Made by a program: the position numbers and the translations under genes. Source: Nemertoderma westbladi (Eukaryota > Xenacoelomorpha > Nemertodermatida > Nemertodermatidae). Taken from it: a DNA stretch of 50,131 nucleotides. Each line of letters opens with the position of its first letter. Position 1 is the first letter of the stretch. The DNA is taken from contig JAUCBJ010005000.1 in NCBI GenBank assembly GCA_032718475.1, positions 1-50,131 on the forward strand. Direction: 5' to 3'. Shown here piece by piece: positions 23,930 through 33,299 of the stretch. The notes below the pieces were generated by a model, which was not told the DNA's origin, made no database searches, and saw only the letters and a list, made by a program, of their open reading frames with translations.

Positions 23930-26250
23930 ATGCCTTCATTCCTTCCTACTTCCCTTTCCTTCCATCCTACTCCAATGCCTCCATTCCTTCCTACTCCCTT
24001 TCCTTCCGTCCTACTTCAATGCCTTCATTCCTTCCTACTTCCTTTCCTTCCGTCCTACTTCAATGCCTTCCTTCCTTCCTACTTTCATTTCCTTCCTTCC
24101 TACTTTCCTTTCCTTCCTTCCTACTTGAATGCCTTCATTCCTTCCTACTTCCCTTTCCTTCCATCCTACTTCAATGCCTTCCTTCCTTCCTACTTCCCTT
24201 TCCTTCCATCCTACTTCAATGCCTTCATTCCTTCCTACTTCCTTTCCTTCCGTCCTACTTCAATGCCTTCATACCTTCCTACTTTCCTTTCCTTCCGTCC
24301 TACTTTAATACCTTCATTCCTTCCTACTTTCCTTTCCTTCCTTCCTACTTGAATGCCTTCATTCCTTCCTACTTCCCTTTCCTTCCGTCCTACTTCAATA
24401 CCTTCATTCCTTCCTACTTCCCTTTCCTTCCGTCCTAATTCAATGCCTTCATTCCTTCCTACTTCCTTTCCTTCCGTCCTACTTCAATGCCTTCCTTCCT
24501 TCCTACTTTCTTTTCCTTCCTTCCTACTTTCCTTTCCTTCCGTCCTACTTTAATACCTTCATTCCTTCCTACTTCCCTTTCCTTCCATCCTACTTCAATG
24601 CCTTCATTCCTTCCTACTTCCCTTTCCTTCCGTCCTACTTCAATGCCTTCATTCCTTCCTACTTCCTTTCCTTCCGTCCTACTTCAATGCCTTCCTTCCT
24701 TCCTACTTTCATTTCCTTCCTTCCTACTTTCCTTTCCTTCATTCCTACTTGAATGCCTTCATTCCTTCCTACTTCCCTTTCCTTCCATCCAACTTCAATG
24801 CCTTCCTTCCTTCCTACTTCCCTTTCCTTCCATCCTACTTCAATGCCTTCATTCCTTCCTACTTCCTTTCCTTCCGTCCTACTTCAATGCCTTCATACCT
24901 TCCTACTTTCCTTTCCTTCCGTCCTACTTTAATACCTTCATTCCTTCCTACTTTCCTTTCCTTCCTTCCTACTTGAATGCCTTCATTCCTTCCTACTTCC
25001 CTTTCCTTCCGTCCTACTTCAATACCTTCATTCCTTCCTACTTCCCTTTCCTTCCGTCCTAATTCAATGCCTTCATTCCTTCCTACTTCCTTTCCTTCCG
25101 TCCTACTTCAATGCCTTCCTTCCTTCCTACTTTCTTTTCCTTCCTTCCTACTTTCCTTTCCTTCCGTCCTACTTTAATACCTTCATACCTTCCTACTTTC
25201 CTTTCCTTCCGTCCTACTTTAATGCCTTCATACCTTCCTACTTTCCTTTCCTTCCGTCCTACTTTAATACCTTCATTCCTTCCTACTTTCCTTTCCTTCC
25301 TTCCTACTTGAATGCCTTCATTCCTTCCTACTTCCCTTTCCTTCCGTCCTACTTCAATGCCGTCATTCCTTTCTACTTTCCTTTCCTTCCGTCCTACTTC
25401 AATGCCTTCATACCTTCCTACTTTCCTTTCCTTCCGTCCTACTTTAATACCTTCATTCCTTCCTACTTTCCTTTCCTTCCTTCCTACTTGAATGCCTTCA
25501 TTCCTTCCTACTTCCCTTTCCTTCCGTCCTACTTCAATACCTTCATTCCTTCCTACTTCCCTTTCCTTCCGTCCTAATTCAATGCCTTCATTCCTTCCTA
25601 CTTCCTTTCCTTCCGTCCTACTTCAATGCCTTCCTTCCTTCCTACTTTCTTTTCCTTCCTTCCTACTTTCCTTTCCTTCCGTCCTACTTTAATACCTTCA
25701 TACCTTCCTACTTTCCTTTCCTTCCGTCCTACTTTAATGCCTTCATACCTTCCTACTTTCCTTTCCTTCCGTCCTACTTTAATACCTTCATTCCTTCCTA
25801 CTTTCCTTTCCTTCCTTCCTACTTGAATGCCTTCATTCCTTCCTACTTTCATTTCCTTCCTTCCTACTTCCCTTTCCTTCCGTCCTACTTCAATGCCGTC
25901 ATTCCTTTCTACTTTCCTTTCCTTCCGTCCTACTTCAATGTCTTCATTCCTTCCTACTTTCCTTTCCTTCCATCCTAATTTCATACCTTCCTTTCTTCCT
26001 ACTTTCATTTCCTTCCTTCCTACTTCCCTTTCCTTCCGTCCTACTTCAATGCCGTCATTCCTTTCTACTTCCCTTTCCTTCCGTCCTAATTCAATGCCTT
26101 CATTCCTTCCTACTTCCTTTCCTTCCGTCCTACTTCAATGCCTTCCTTCCTTCCTACTTTCTTTTCCTTCCTTCCTACTTTCCTTTCCTTCCGTCCTACT
26201 TTAATACCTTCATACCTTCCTACTTTCCTTTCCTTCCGTCCTACTTTAAT
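23930..26250. repeat. Local higher-order repeats, periods 624 and 515 bp
   Basis: A block containing the rare CCTAATTCAATG variant, two CCATCC units and a CTTTCTTTTCCTTCCTTCC unit recurs. Equivalent points lie at 24,353, 24,977 and 25,492, giving offsets of 624 and 515 bp. A further partial copy lies about 512 bp on, near 26,138. The loss of about 109 bp between the first and second intervals suggests deletion of whole or half units during amplification. Confidence 0.75.
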
Positions 26251-26980
26251 GCCTTCATACCTTCCTACTTTCCTTTCCTTCCGTCCTACTTTAATGCCTC
26301 CATTCCTTCCTACTTCCCTTTCCTTCCGTCCTACTTTAATACCTTCATACCTTCCTACTTTCCTTTCCTTCCGTCCTACTTTAATGCCTTCATACCTTCC
26401 TACTTTCCTTTCCTTCCGTCCTACTTTAATACCTTCATTCCTTCCTACTTTCCTTTCCTTCCTTCCTACTTGAATGCCTTCATTCCTTCCTACTTTCATT
26501 TCCTTCCTTCCTACTTCCCTTTCCTTCCGTCCTACTTTAATACCTTCATACCTTCCTACTTTCCTTTCCTTCCGTCCTACTTTAATGCCTTCATACCTTC
26601 CTACTTTCCTTTCCTTCCGTCCTACTTTAATGCCTTCATACCTTCCTACTTTCCTTTCCTTCCGTCCTACTTTAATGCCTTCATACCTTCCTACTTTCCT
26701 TTCCTTCCGTCCTACTTTAATACCTTCATACCTTCCTACTTTCCTTTCCTTCCGTCCTACTTTAATGCCTTCATACCTTCCTACTTTCCTTTCCTTCCGT
26801 CCTACTTTAATGCCTTCATTCCTTCCTACTTTCCTTTCCTTCCGTCCTACTTTAATACCTTCATTCCTTCCTACTTTCCTTTCCTTCCGTCCTACTTCAA
26901 TGCCGTCATTCCTTCCTACTTTCCTTTCCTTCCATCCTACTTTCATACCTTCCTTCCTTCCTACTTTCCTTTCCTTCCTC

Positions 26981-27070
26981 CCTTCCTTTCCTTCCTTCAT
27001 TCCTTCCTTCCATCCCATCCTTCTATCCCATCCTTCCATCCCATCCTTCAATTCCATCCATCCCTCCCAT
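26981..27070. repeat. Degenerate right edge of the satellite: CCATCC/CCTTCC simple repeat
   Basis: The 45-bp register is lost here. The sequence becomes a loose series of CCTTCC and then CCATCCTTC and CCATCCCATCC words before entering unique DNA around 27,070. This is the only array boundary in the window. The simple tetra- and pentanucleotide sequence could be the microsatellite from which the 45-bp unit arose, or an eroded edge. Confidence 0.9.
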
Positions 27071-28080
27071 CCAATCTAACAAATGCATCTCTGATTCTTT
27101 GTCACTGATTTTTTTAGAATCTGTTTTAAAAAAGTGAGATAATTATTATTAAGATTATCATGATTATCTTGTAATGATTCATTCATACAAATAGGAATTC
27201 AGTTATTCAAATAATATCGCCAAAATGGCTCTGTTAATTGAAAGAAAGGTTAAAACTTCTTGTAAAACGTTAACCAATCAATAATTTCCAATGGTGTGAT
27301 CTCCCTTTGCCCGATAAACGTACTCCCTTCCTACTGATGTATCTACAACCCCCCCCCCCCCCCCCCCCCCCCCCCTCCCTTCCCCTCTCGGCTTCACCCA
27401 ATAAAGTTTGACATTGCTCTTGGCCGTGCAACCAGGTAGGTATAATCAGCCACTAAATATTCCTAACGTCATAAAGGCTTGCCAAATTACCATAACAACT
27501 GCAAGTAGATTGGTTGACATTTAATTCACCTAAATTTGAATTTTGGAGGGATATATTTGATTCAAGTTAGCACATTTCTTTTATATAAGTAAGAATACAA
27601 TAAGATGAACACCGCCAGTTCTGTTGTGTTTCTTCATAAGTTTTATTGTAGCAGTTCAGCAGTTGCTGGTAGTTTAGAATTTTTATACATTGGTTTCTAT
27701 TATATATATATATATCTATGCAACCTAATTAATTATGCCGTATCACGTTTTTGTTGATGAGAATTTAGCCGGAGTTGCCAGACAGCCAGAAAGCTGGGAA
27801 CACAGAAGACAGAACATAATAACGGTAGTTTGCCTTGCTGTGTCGCATTCTGGTATTCCGGGCTGCGGCCAGTAGGCCTACTCTGTTCTGCTGAACTTCA
27901 ACATTCTGACATTTTGACTACGCTTGACGGTACCGGTAGCAGAAGGCATAGTTCGCCTGTGGCGTTGTGGGCAGTCCACTCCACAGTCAGTAAGTACAGA
28001 AGTAAGTAGGCCTACCACAAGTACGGTACCGCTAATGTCAGACTACAGCTGTAGCATTGCGGCATAAAATTATCAGATTG
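27071..28080. other. Unique flank of the array, no gene seen
   Basis: This is AT-rich single-copy-looking DNA with no convincing coding frame. It contains a 27-base C tract at 27,349-27,375 and a short TA dinucleotide run near 27,702-27,714. Words such as TAGGCCTAC begin to appear at about 27,873. Confidence 0.7.
27349..27375. repeat. Homopolymer C tract (27 C)
   Basis: An uninterrupted run of 27 C is followed by TCCCTTCCCC. Such tracts are unstable in replication and sequencing, so the exact length is unreliable. The complementary G strand could form G-quadruplex structure. Confidence 0.95.
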
Positions 28081-29030
28081 TTAACAGTTTAAGTCTACCT
28101 ACCAACTGACCAACCTCTGAACCTAGCCTACTGCATAATGACCTATGCACAGTACAGCAGTATGCACATGCAGGCTATCTGGCTATGCTGTCTGGCTGTT
28201 CAGCTGTTGATTGCTTCTGCTTGACTTGACTGGTGACTGTCGACTGTCGCTGTCCCCACCCACCGACGCCTACGTTGGTACAATTGCCAATTAGCAATTC
28301 AGGAATTGCTATTCCTGGCTGCCTGGTGTTTTATTTGTTATTGCTGAGACTGTTTGTTAGCCACTATGCTGCTATGTGACTTGACTAGCCTATGCTGCTA
28401 TGGCTCTATGGCCACTGGAGAATGGACCAGCAGACTGGACTGGCAACTGACAGAATGGCAGAATGGTCTATCAGTCTATGGCTGTATGGTCTGGTCTAAC
28501 AGCCTGACAGCTGCTACTGTCAGACTGCTACCCCGTCACTGCCGTCAGTACTCGGTATGTTTTCTAATGAACTACGCCTATCTGCCTATGAAATATGTGT
28601 ATACTGATTACTGTTACTGAATAACTGATTCTGTGATCTGCTGATACAGTGATACAAAGAATCTTCAAACGTATAGCAGTATTGCCCTATCGCTTTTGCA
28701 TGTACATGATGTACCGTTACCGTACCGTATGCCGTAGCAGCGTAGTCCAGTAGTCCATAGTCCGTAGTATAGTAGTAACTCATTAGTACCGGTAGGCCCC
28801 TATATTAGAATAGGCCTACTACCTACGTACAATACAACTACTGCCAGACTGTACTATCGGCAGATAGGCAAGATAGGCCTAAAACCTCATGCAATTCAGC
28901 AACATGCCTCTTCCTAACGTACCCTGCTAGAGCAGTAGAGGACAGAATAGGTAGTAATGCAAGTCCGTGAAGAAACATGGTGAGTACCTACTACCGGTCG
29001 GTCAGTCGGTATCACTAACAGTAGTAGTCT
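28080..29030. repeat. Cryptically simple region rich in CTG/CTATGG and CCGTA/TAGTAC words
   Basis: No fixed period is present, but short words recur densely. From about 28,140 to 28,550 these are CTGACTG, CTGTCTGGCTG and CTATGGC-like words. From about 28,700 to 29,010 they are GTACCGTACCG, GTAGTCC and TAGGCCTAC-like words. This is scrambled simple sequence produced by slippage. It creates spurious open frames (for example 28,354-28,620 +) without codon or domain evidence. Confidence 0.6.
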
Positions 29031-29207
29031 GTTATGAATAGTCTGATAGTGATTTTCGATCTATTCGAATTCGAAAAGGCGTATACCTGTATAGAGCTAT
29101 ACCTATCATATCATGGTTTTTGTATAATATCTGAATTGGTATATATCAATTGAAAGCGAACATTCTTCAATCTTGTGGGTCTTTTGAAGATAAGGGTGCG
29201 CGGCCGT

Positions 29208-29234
29208 GGGAGGGGGGTGGGGGGGGGGGGGGGG
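29208..29234. repeat. G-rich tract
   Basis: The tract is GGGAGGGGGGT followed by 16 consecutive G. It is potentially G-quadruplex forming, and its length may be unreliable. Confidence 0.9.
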
Positions 29235-30024
29235 CGGCTTTCGACGCAATCAAAATTCATTCCTCTCCAGGGGAAAATCGACGAAAAAAAACAGCTGATG
29301 ACTCCCCAAAATATAACCTTAAACCAGTAAACTGTGCTATTGACTTTAGTCTAATGTTTTGGTTATAATAACGTACCACTGTAACCTGCTTCTTTCCCTA
29401 AATTGAGAATTTAACATTGAGGCGGGATCTGAGCACCCGAATTGGCCTGGCTGAGCGTCCAGTCCCCCACCCGCTGTCTCTCGCAAACAGCATTTTATAA
29501 TTCAATAATTTAATTATTTGTAGTGGCAAAAGACGCACAAAACATTTCTATTGATGTAAACCAGTTGCGAAATGATTGAGATTTAATGTATTTGAATGGA
29601 TCGAAAATCTCTCGCCATAGAAATAATTAATAAAAGTTAAATTTAATGCAGTAATGGCAGCACCGACTTGTCGATATTCAAATTTAGCTTCACGCACTTA
29701 CTTGAAACCACAACATCGACTCTTTCCTCGCGTTTTAACAAACAAAAAACAACAACCCAGTTCCGCCACTCGATTTATTAATGTACGGCATCGTGTTACT
29801 TCAAATGTTTATTTTAGCTCACCAATATTTCTGCTCACCAACTCTAATAATATTTTAGCAAGAAGTGTGTTTCTCGCTCCCTCCCATATTGCATATATTT
29901 GGTCACTTTCTCAGCATTCACCTACCGACACCAGCATAAACTGTTCACTAATGCTTTGATATTTATTATTCAAAATTGTTATTACTACCTATAATGTAAA
30001 AGGCACCTCTTTTGTTTATTTCAG
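29235..30024. other. Putative intron or upstream region, no confirmed gene
   Basis: This stretch is AT-rich and has one 101-codon open frame on the + strand (29,654-29,959) with no recognisable domain. It lies just upstream of the candidate exon at 30,025, so it may be an intron or the upstream region of that gene. I see no convincing donor site to pair with the exon. Confidence 0.45.
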
Positions 30025-30198
30025 GCTGCAATGGGGCCCCCAACCAATGTACGCATTCCAAACTACAAGTTCAAGCCGGAACAACAGATTATATTTAAGG
30101 ACAAACCCAGTTTCGATTCGTTAATGCGTAAAGATCACCGCCATCTGAAGTCGGCCACCTTCGCAGAAGATTTCAATGTGGTGGATTCCGAGATTGAG
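30025..30198 (+). CDS. Candidate 5' coding exon of an unidentified gene
   Basis: A pyrimidine-rich tract ending TTTATTTCAG precedes base 30,025, a good 3' splice site. Six bases later an ATG opens a 56-codon frame (30,031-30,198) that begins MGPPTNVRIPNYKFKPEQQ. The frame is rich in charged and aromatic residues, unlike the surrounding AT-rich DNA. It reaches GAG|GTTCGT, an acceptable 5' splice donor, in phase 0. If the donor is ignored the frame runs only 11 more codons to a stop at 30,232. The peptide ends with an acidic segment (DFNVVDSEIEV). I do not recognise the family, and no further exon is evident in the window. A real first coding exon is the simplest explanation, but a processed fragment is possible. 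Confidence 0.5.
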
Positions 30199-30239
30199 GT
30201 TCGTTTTGTGTTTGTGTTTAATCAACTGACATAATGAAT

Positions 30240-31185
30240 ATTGGATGTAGTTAGTGTTACTTACAGTGACAATAGTAATTATTAATAAGGTATACAGCGA
30301 TTCCTGGTCATAGACTAAATAACAGTATTCTAAGTAGTACCTTCTGTACTGAATTCCTGTATCTACTACTACGTGTATTATGTCGGTTAACCGCTAAGGT
30401 CGATATATAGGATATTATTCTAGCGAAGTGACTTTTTAAAAAATGTGAATATTTTTGGACCTCATGAGTATGCAAAAGGTAAAAAAATATATATTATCGG
30501 TAAAACTACTACGTTGGTATTGTAACCATCTGTATACTCGTAATCTCTCAAGTAATTATCCAGTAATCGAAGCCATTTGTATACCGCACCTACAAAGATG
30601 ATATAGATAAAAATGCAGCCATATGAATATTTAATAAATGATTAATTTAATGAACGGTGCAGGTAATAAAGGACGGTTATTCGGGAATTGGGGAAACTAT
30701 AAAGGAAATATTTTTGCGGGTTAATATTTATTGTTATTACATATATCATAAATATATATTATTCTAACATTATATTATTCTCACATTATAAATATGTGGG
30801 CCTCGAGTAAAAACCGTCTATATCGAGTTTCAGGCATTATGAGATATATGCCTATTAAGTGAAGACTGCTCTAATTACAAAACCGTCTATGTCCAGATGG
30901 ATATAGACGGTTTTTACTATAGAGCCACGAACAGTGCATTAAATGAAACGTGCAGTGCAATACATAAATAGGTATATAAATAAATAAATTAATTACACTT
31001 TATAGTTATATAAGTATAACTATATACAGATAGATATATTGATACCCGACGTCGGTATCGACTATACATATATTCCAGTATGATACTACTACATTATAGG
31101 TTTCTACACAGGCTTAGTATAAATCGATGAAGTCGCCAAGTAGTACCGGTACAGAATGTCGTATGCTTATCATGTATGGTTTAAT
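30240..31185. other. AT-rich intronic or intergenic DNA
   Basis: No coding frame of note is seen. The stretch contains the inverted repeat at 30,806-30,918 and several TATA-rich runs. It could be the intron following the candidate exon at 30,025-30,198. Confidence 0.6.
30806..30918. repeat. Perfect 18-bp inverted repeat with a third nested arm
   Basis: The arm AGTAAAAACCGTCTATAT at 30,806-30,823 is exactly reverse-complemented at 30,901-30,918, with a 77-bp loop. A further copy of the word, AAAACCGTCTAT at 30,879-30,890, also pairs with 30,903-30,914, giving an alternative 12-bp hairpin with a 12-base loop. The two structures are mutually exclusive. It may be a remnant of a small inverted-repeat transposon. 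Confidence 0.8.
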
Positions 31186-31437
31186 GTGGGGCGAGCGACG
31201 AAAGTAAGCGAGCTTAGCATACAGGTACCACTAACTCAATCGGTGTGTCTGTTGCTCTGTCGATCTGTTGTTCTGTTGTGGGGCGAGCGACGAAAGTAAG
31301 CGAGCTTAGCATACAGGTACCACTAACTCAATCGGTGTGTCTGTTGTGGGGCGAGCGACGAAAGTAAGCGAGCTTAGCATACAGGTACCACTAACTCAAT
31401 CGGTGTGTCTGTTGATCTGTCGATCTGTTGTTCTGTC
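31186..31437. repeat. Three tandem copies of a 68-92 bp repeat
   Basis: The motif GTGGGGCGAGCGACGAAAG, followed by TAAGCGAGCTTAGCATACAG, starts at 31,186, 31,278 and 31,346. Copies 1 and 3 end with a TCTGTCGATCTGTTGTTCTG tail, which copy 2 lacks, giving spacings of 92 and 68 bp. After copy 3 the sequence runs into AT-rich DNA with repeated GTTAATGAAATTT-like words that looks like part of a dispersed repeat family. The core contains two GCGAGC motifs flanking a purine-rich segment. Confidence 0.85.
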
Positions 31438-32329
31438 GTGTCCAATTTTAAACGTTAATAACTCAGTCAAATGTTAATGAAATTTAACCAAACTTGTTAC
31501 ACATGTTGTCTGTCAAAAGTTTAGAAATTTTCCAAGTTGAATTTTCGCGTGGCCTTCGAGAAGCTAAGATAATAGCAGTTAATTAGTTAATTAAGTTGAT
31601 TAGGGTAACAACATCAATTTGAACCTGCCTCCTTAAAGGATATTGATTATTTTACAGTATAAGATTTAAATAATTATACTTAAAAGTTATACAGCGCAAC
31701 GAGGCACATAATGAAGACGAGTACTGTGTAGACTATATTCCTATTAACCATACCTGGCCGCGCCTATTTAAGGCATCGGTAGTTATAAAGAAGGGTGGGG
31801 GGGGGGGGGGGGCAGATTAAAAGGGGTGAACACGTACTGTCCCCCTTTCTTTGATTGATTGGTGGTTGGGTATATTTCTCAAAACCTGATTTTGTGATAA
31901 AGTCGCTCAATTTTAATCTGTATCTGATAACTGGGCCTCGTCCTGCGCGATGGCCCCACGAACGTGTATTTGCACGTGTACCATCCCTTTGTTACGTTCT
32001 AAAAAATATTTTAGTCGACTTTCACGAATTATGTATTCTAAATAAATAGATTTGTATCAATTCTCGAAATTACTTTATCATATTACTAGGCCTAAGTATA
32101 ACCTCTCGGTTACTATTACTAAATTAATAACTAATATTGTATAACTAATATAATAACTTTGAGTTATTGTATAATTATAGTCTTGGGTTAAAAACATGAA
32201 GTGTCAAAACAGTTCAGTTAGTTAGTTATATTTACTTTCAGTAAGCCTAATGTATTGAATGTTGTTAAACACGTTGAGGGGGTTGGCTTGTAACTTTGTG
32301 TAAATCCTACTCCCGTCAGTCCGTCAGTA
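31438..32329. other. Intergenic DNA, no gene seen
   Basis: The stretch is AT-rich, with a 16-base G tract at 31,797-31,812 and dense TAATATAACTAATAT-like runs near 32,130. A 64-codon frame at 31,855 (+) has no supporting feature. Confidence 0.6.
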
Positions 32330-33292
32330 TTAGGGGCATCCATGATAGATAGTATTGCATAGGAATCCTAGAAAGGAACTGGTATCGATTTGATTAGAAA
32401 ATATGAACCGAAATATGAAACGAACAACACCCTCTCCGAAAACTCGTGTTGTGAACGGCGGCGTAGTTAACTTTAGGACACTTCTTGTGTCTGATCCTTC
32501 CATATATCCAGTGGTTAACGTTTGATATTTACTAAGTGTCAATAGAGGACCTTTTTCAATATTATATATCTGCCAGCATGCAACCGTTTTATTCGTAAGG
32601 TTTATAGTGATCGCGTAATCCTTAACCGAACTAAATTGGACTAGAACAGTGGGCTCTCTTACTTCGACATTTAGTTGCTTTAATATGACTTTTGTAGGTT
32701 GACAACCTAAATTAGCTTTCGGAACTATTGATACTGCATTTGCCCTTTTATTTTTCTTTGTACAAACTGCTTCATAAAACTCATCGGCTTCCGCTACATT
32801 CTTGAAGAAAACTTCACACTCTCTATCACCGCCCTTATTTTTTAGTAAAATTGACGTCATAGGCCCATAGTCATCGTCCATAACAGAAGACTTCTTGGAA
32901 CATTTAGGACTTATCCGGAAATTATTAAAATATTTTTTACATATTTTCTTATATGTAAGCAATTTTGTTTCGGAATAAAATGAAATAATAATCGATTCTT
33001 TAATTTGACAATTGGCAAAACGATCTTCATCCCACGTACTAACGTATACTGTATTTACGAGTGGTGTTTCATCCCTATCGTATCGTTCTACCCTTCGTTC
33101 AATAGTTGTAAGTCCAGGAATAAAAAATGCAATCGAACCAGATCGGATTCCAGGAATCTGACTCACATCGGTTGTTGGTTGGAGTATAGGAGCCCGAACG
33201 AAAGTGGTTGTTCTTTGGAGTCCAACAGCAGATGGATGCTGTTGGCGACTTGGGATTACAGGAAGATTCCCCGCTCCTAAAAAATCCTGTAA
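32330..33292 (-). CDS. Unidentified 320-codon terminal exon or ORF
   Basis: An uninterrupted frame of 320 codons runs leftward from 33,292 to a stop at 32,330, bounded upstream by a TAA at 33,295-33,293. There is no early ATG. A TTTTTTAG|GAGCGG acceptor (near 33,279) or TTACAG|GAT (near 33,289) lies at its head, so I read it as the last exon of a spliced gene whose earlier exons would lie at higher coordinates. The composition is that of a globular protein. Two domain-sized parts can be seen. Residues about 70-180 end in FFKNVAEADEFYEAV, a beta-then-helix ending reminiscent of PH-like folds. A second beta-rich part covers about residues 200-310, and the C-terminal end is hydrophobic. No signature is decisive and I assign no function. 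A retroelement-derived ORF or a decayed gene cannot be excluded. Confidence 0.5.
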   Translation of the reverse strand, partial: LQDFLGAGNLPVIPSRQQHPSAVGLQRTTTFVRAPILQPTTDVSQIPGIRSGSIAFFIPGLTTIERRVERYDRDETPLVNTVYVSTWDEDRFANCQIKESIIISFYSETKLLTYKKICKKYFNNFRISPKCSKKSSVMDDDYGPMTSILLKNKGGDRECEVFFKNVAEADEFYEAVCTKKNKRANAVSIVPKANLGCQPTKVILKQLNVEVREPTVLVQFSSVKDYAITINLTNKTVACWQIYNIEKGPLLTLSKYQTLTTGYMEGSDTRSVLKLTTPPFTTRVFGEGVVRFIFRFIFSNQIDTSSFLGFLCNTIYHGCP

Positions 33293-33299
33293 TTAATTT

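Larger units (their letters stand above)
1..26980. repeat. 45-bp pyrimidine-rich minisatellite/satellite array, about 27 kb
   Basis: The whole stretch is a head-to-tail array of a 45-bp unit. The unit is a dimer: one half reads like CCTTCATTCCTTCCTACTT and the other like CTTTCCTTCCGTCCTACTT, about 16 of 20 aligned bases matching, joined by a T-rich AATG linker. Units differ at a small set of positions: TTT, TTG or TTC before AATG; AATG or AATA; CATTCC or CATACC; CTTCCC, CTTTCC or CTCCCC; CCGTCC, CCTTCC or CCATCC. Some units are 44 bp because one C is lost in CTTCCCTTTCC. The + strand is nearly all C and T, with a few A and G. The array is already in progress at base 1, so its left end is not seen. 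Function is unknown. It could be heterochromatic, subtelomeric or an expanded intronic or intergenic minisatellite. Confidence 0.97.

Noticed and set aside
1-26980. CRISPR-like array, because of regular repeats with variable positions
   Set aside because: There are no unique spacers, the whole 45-bp unit repeats with point variants, and the surrounding genome is eukaryotic.
1-26980. Telomeric repeat
   Set aside because: The unit does not contain tandem TTAGGG or a similar telomerase template repeat. A subtelomeric position remains possible but unproven.
28354-28620. 88-codon frame (+)
   Set aside because: It lies in scrambled simple sequence rich in CTATGGC words, with no domain and no splice context.
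29060-29080. TTCGAATTCGAA palindrome as a regulatory operator
   Set aside because: A 12-bp palindrome of this composition is expected by chance in AT-rich DNA, and no gene begins nearby.
29150-29368. 72-codon frame (+) with a glycine run
   Set aside because: The glycine run is the translation of the G homopolymer; no other coding evidence.
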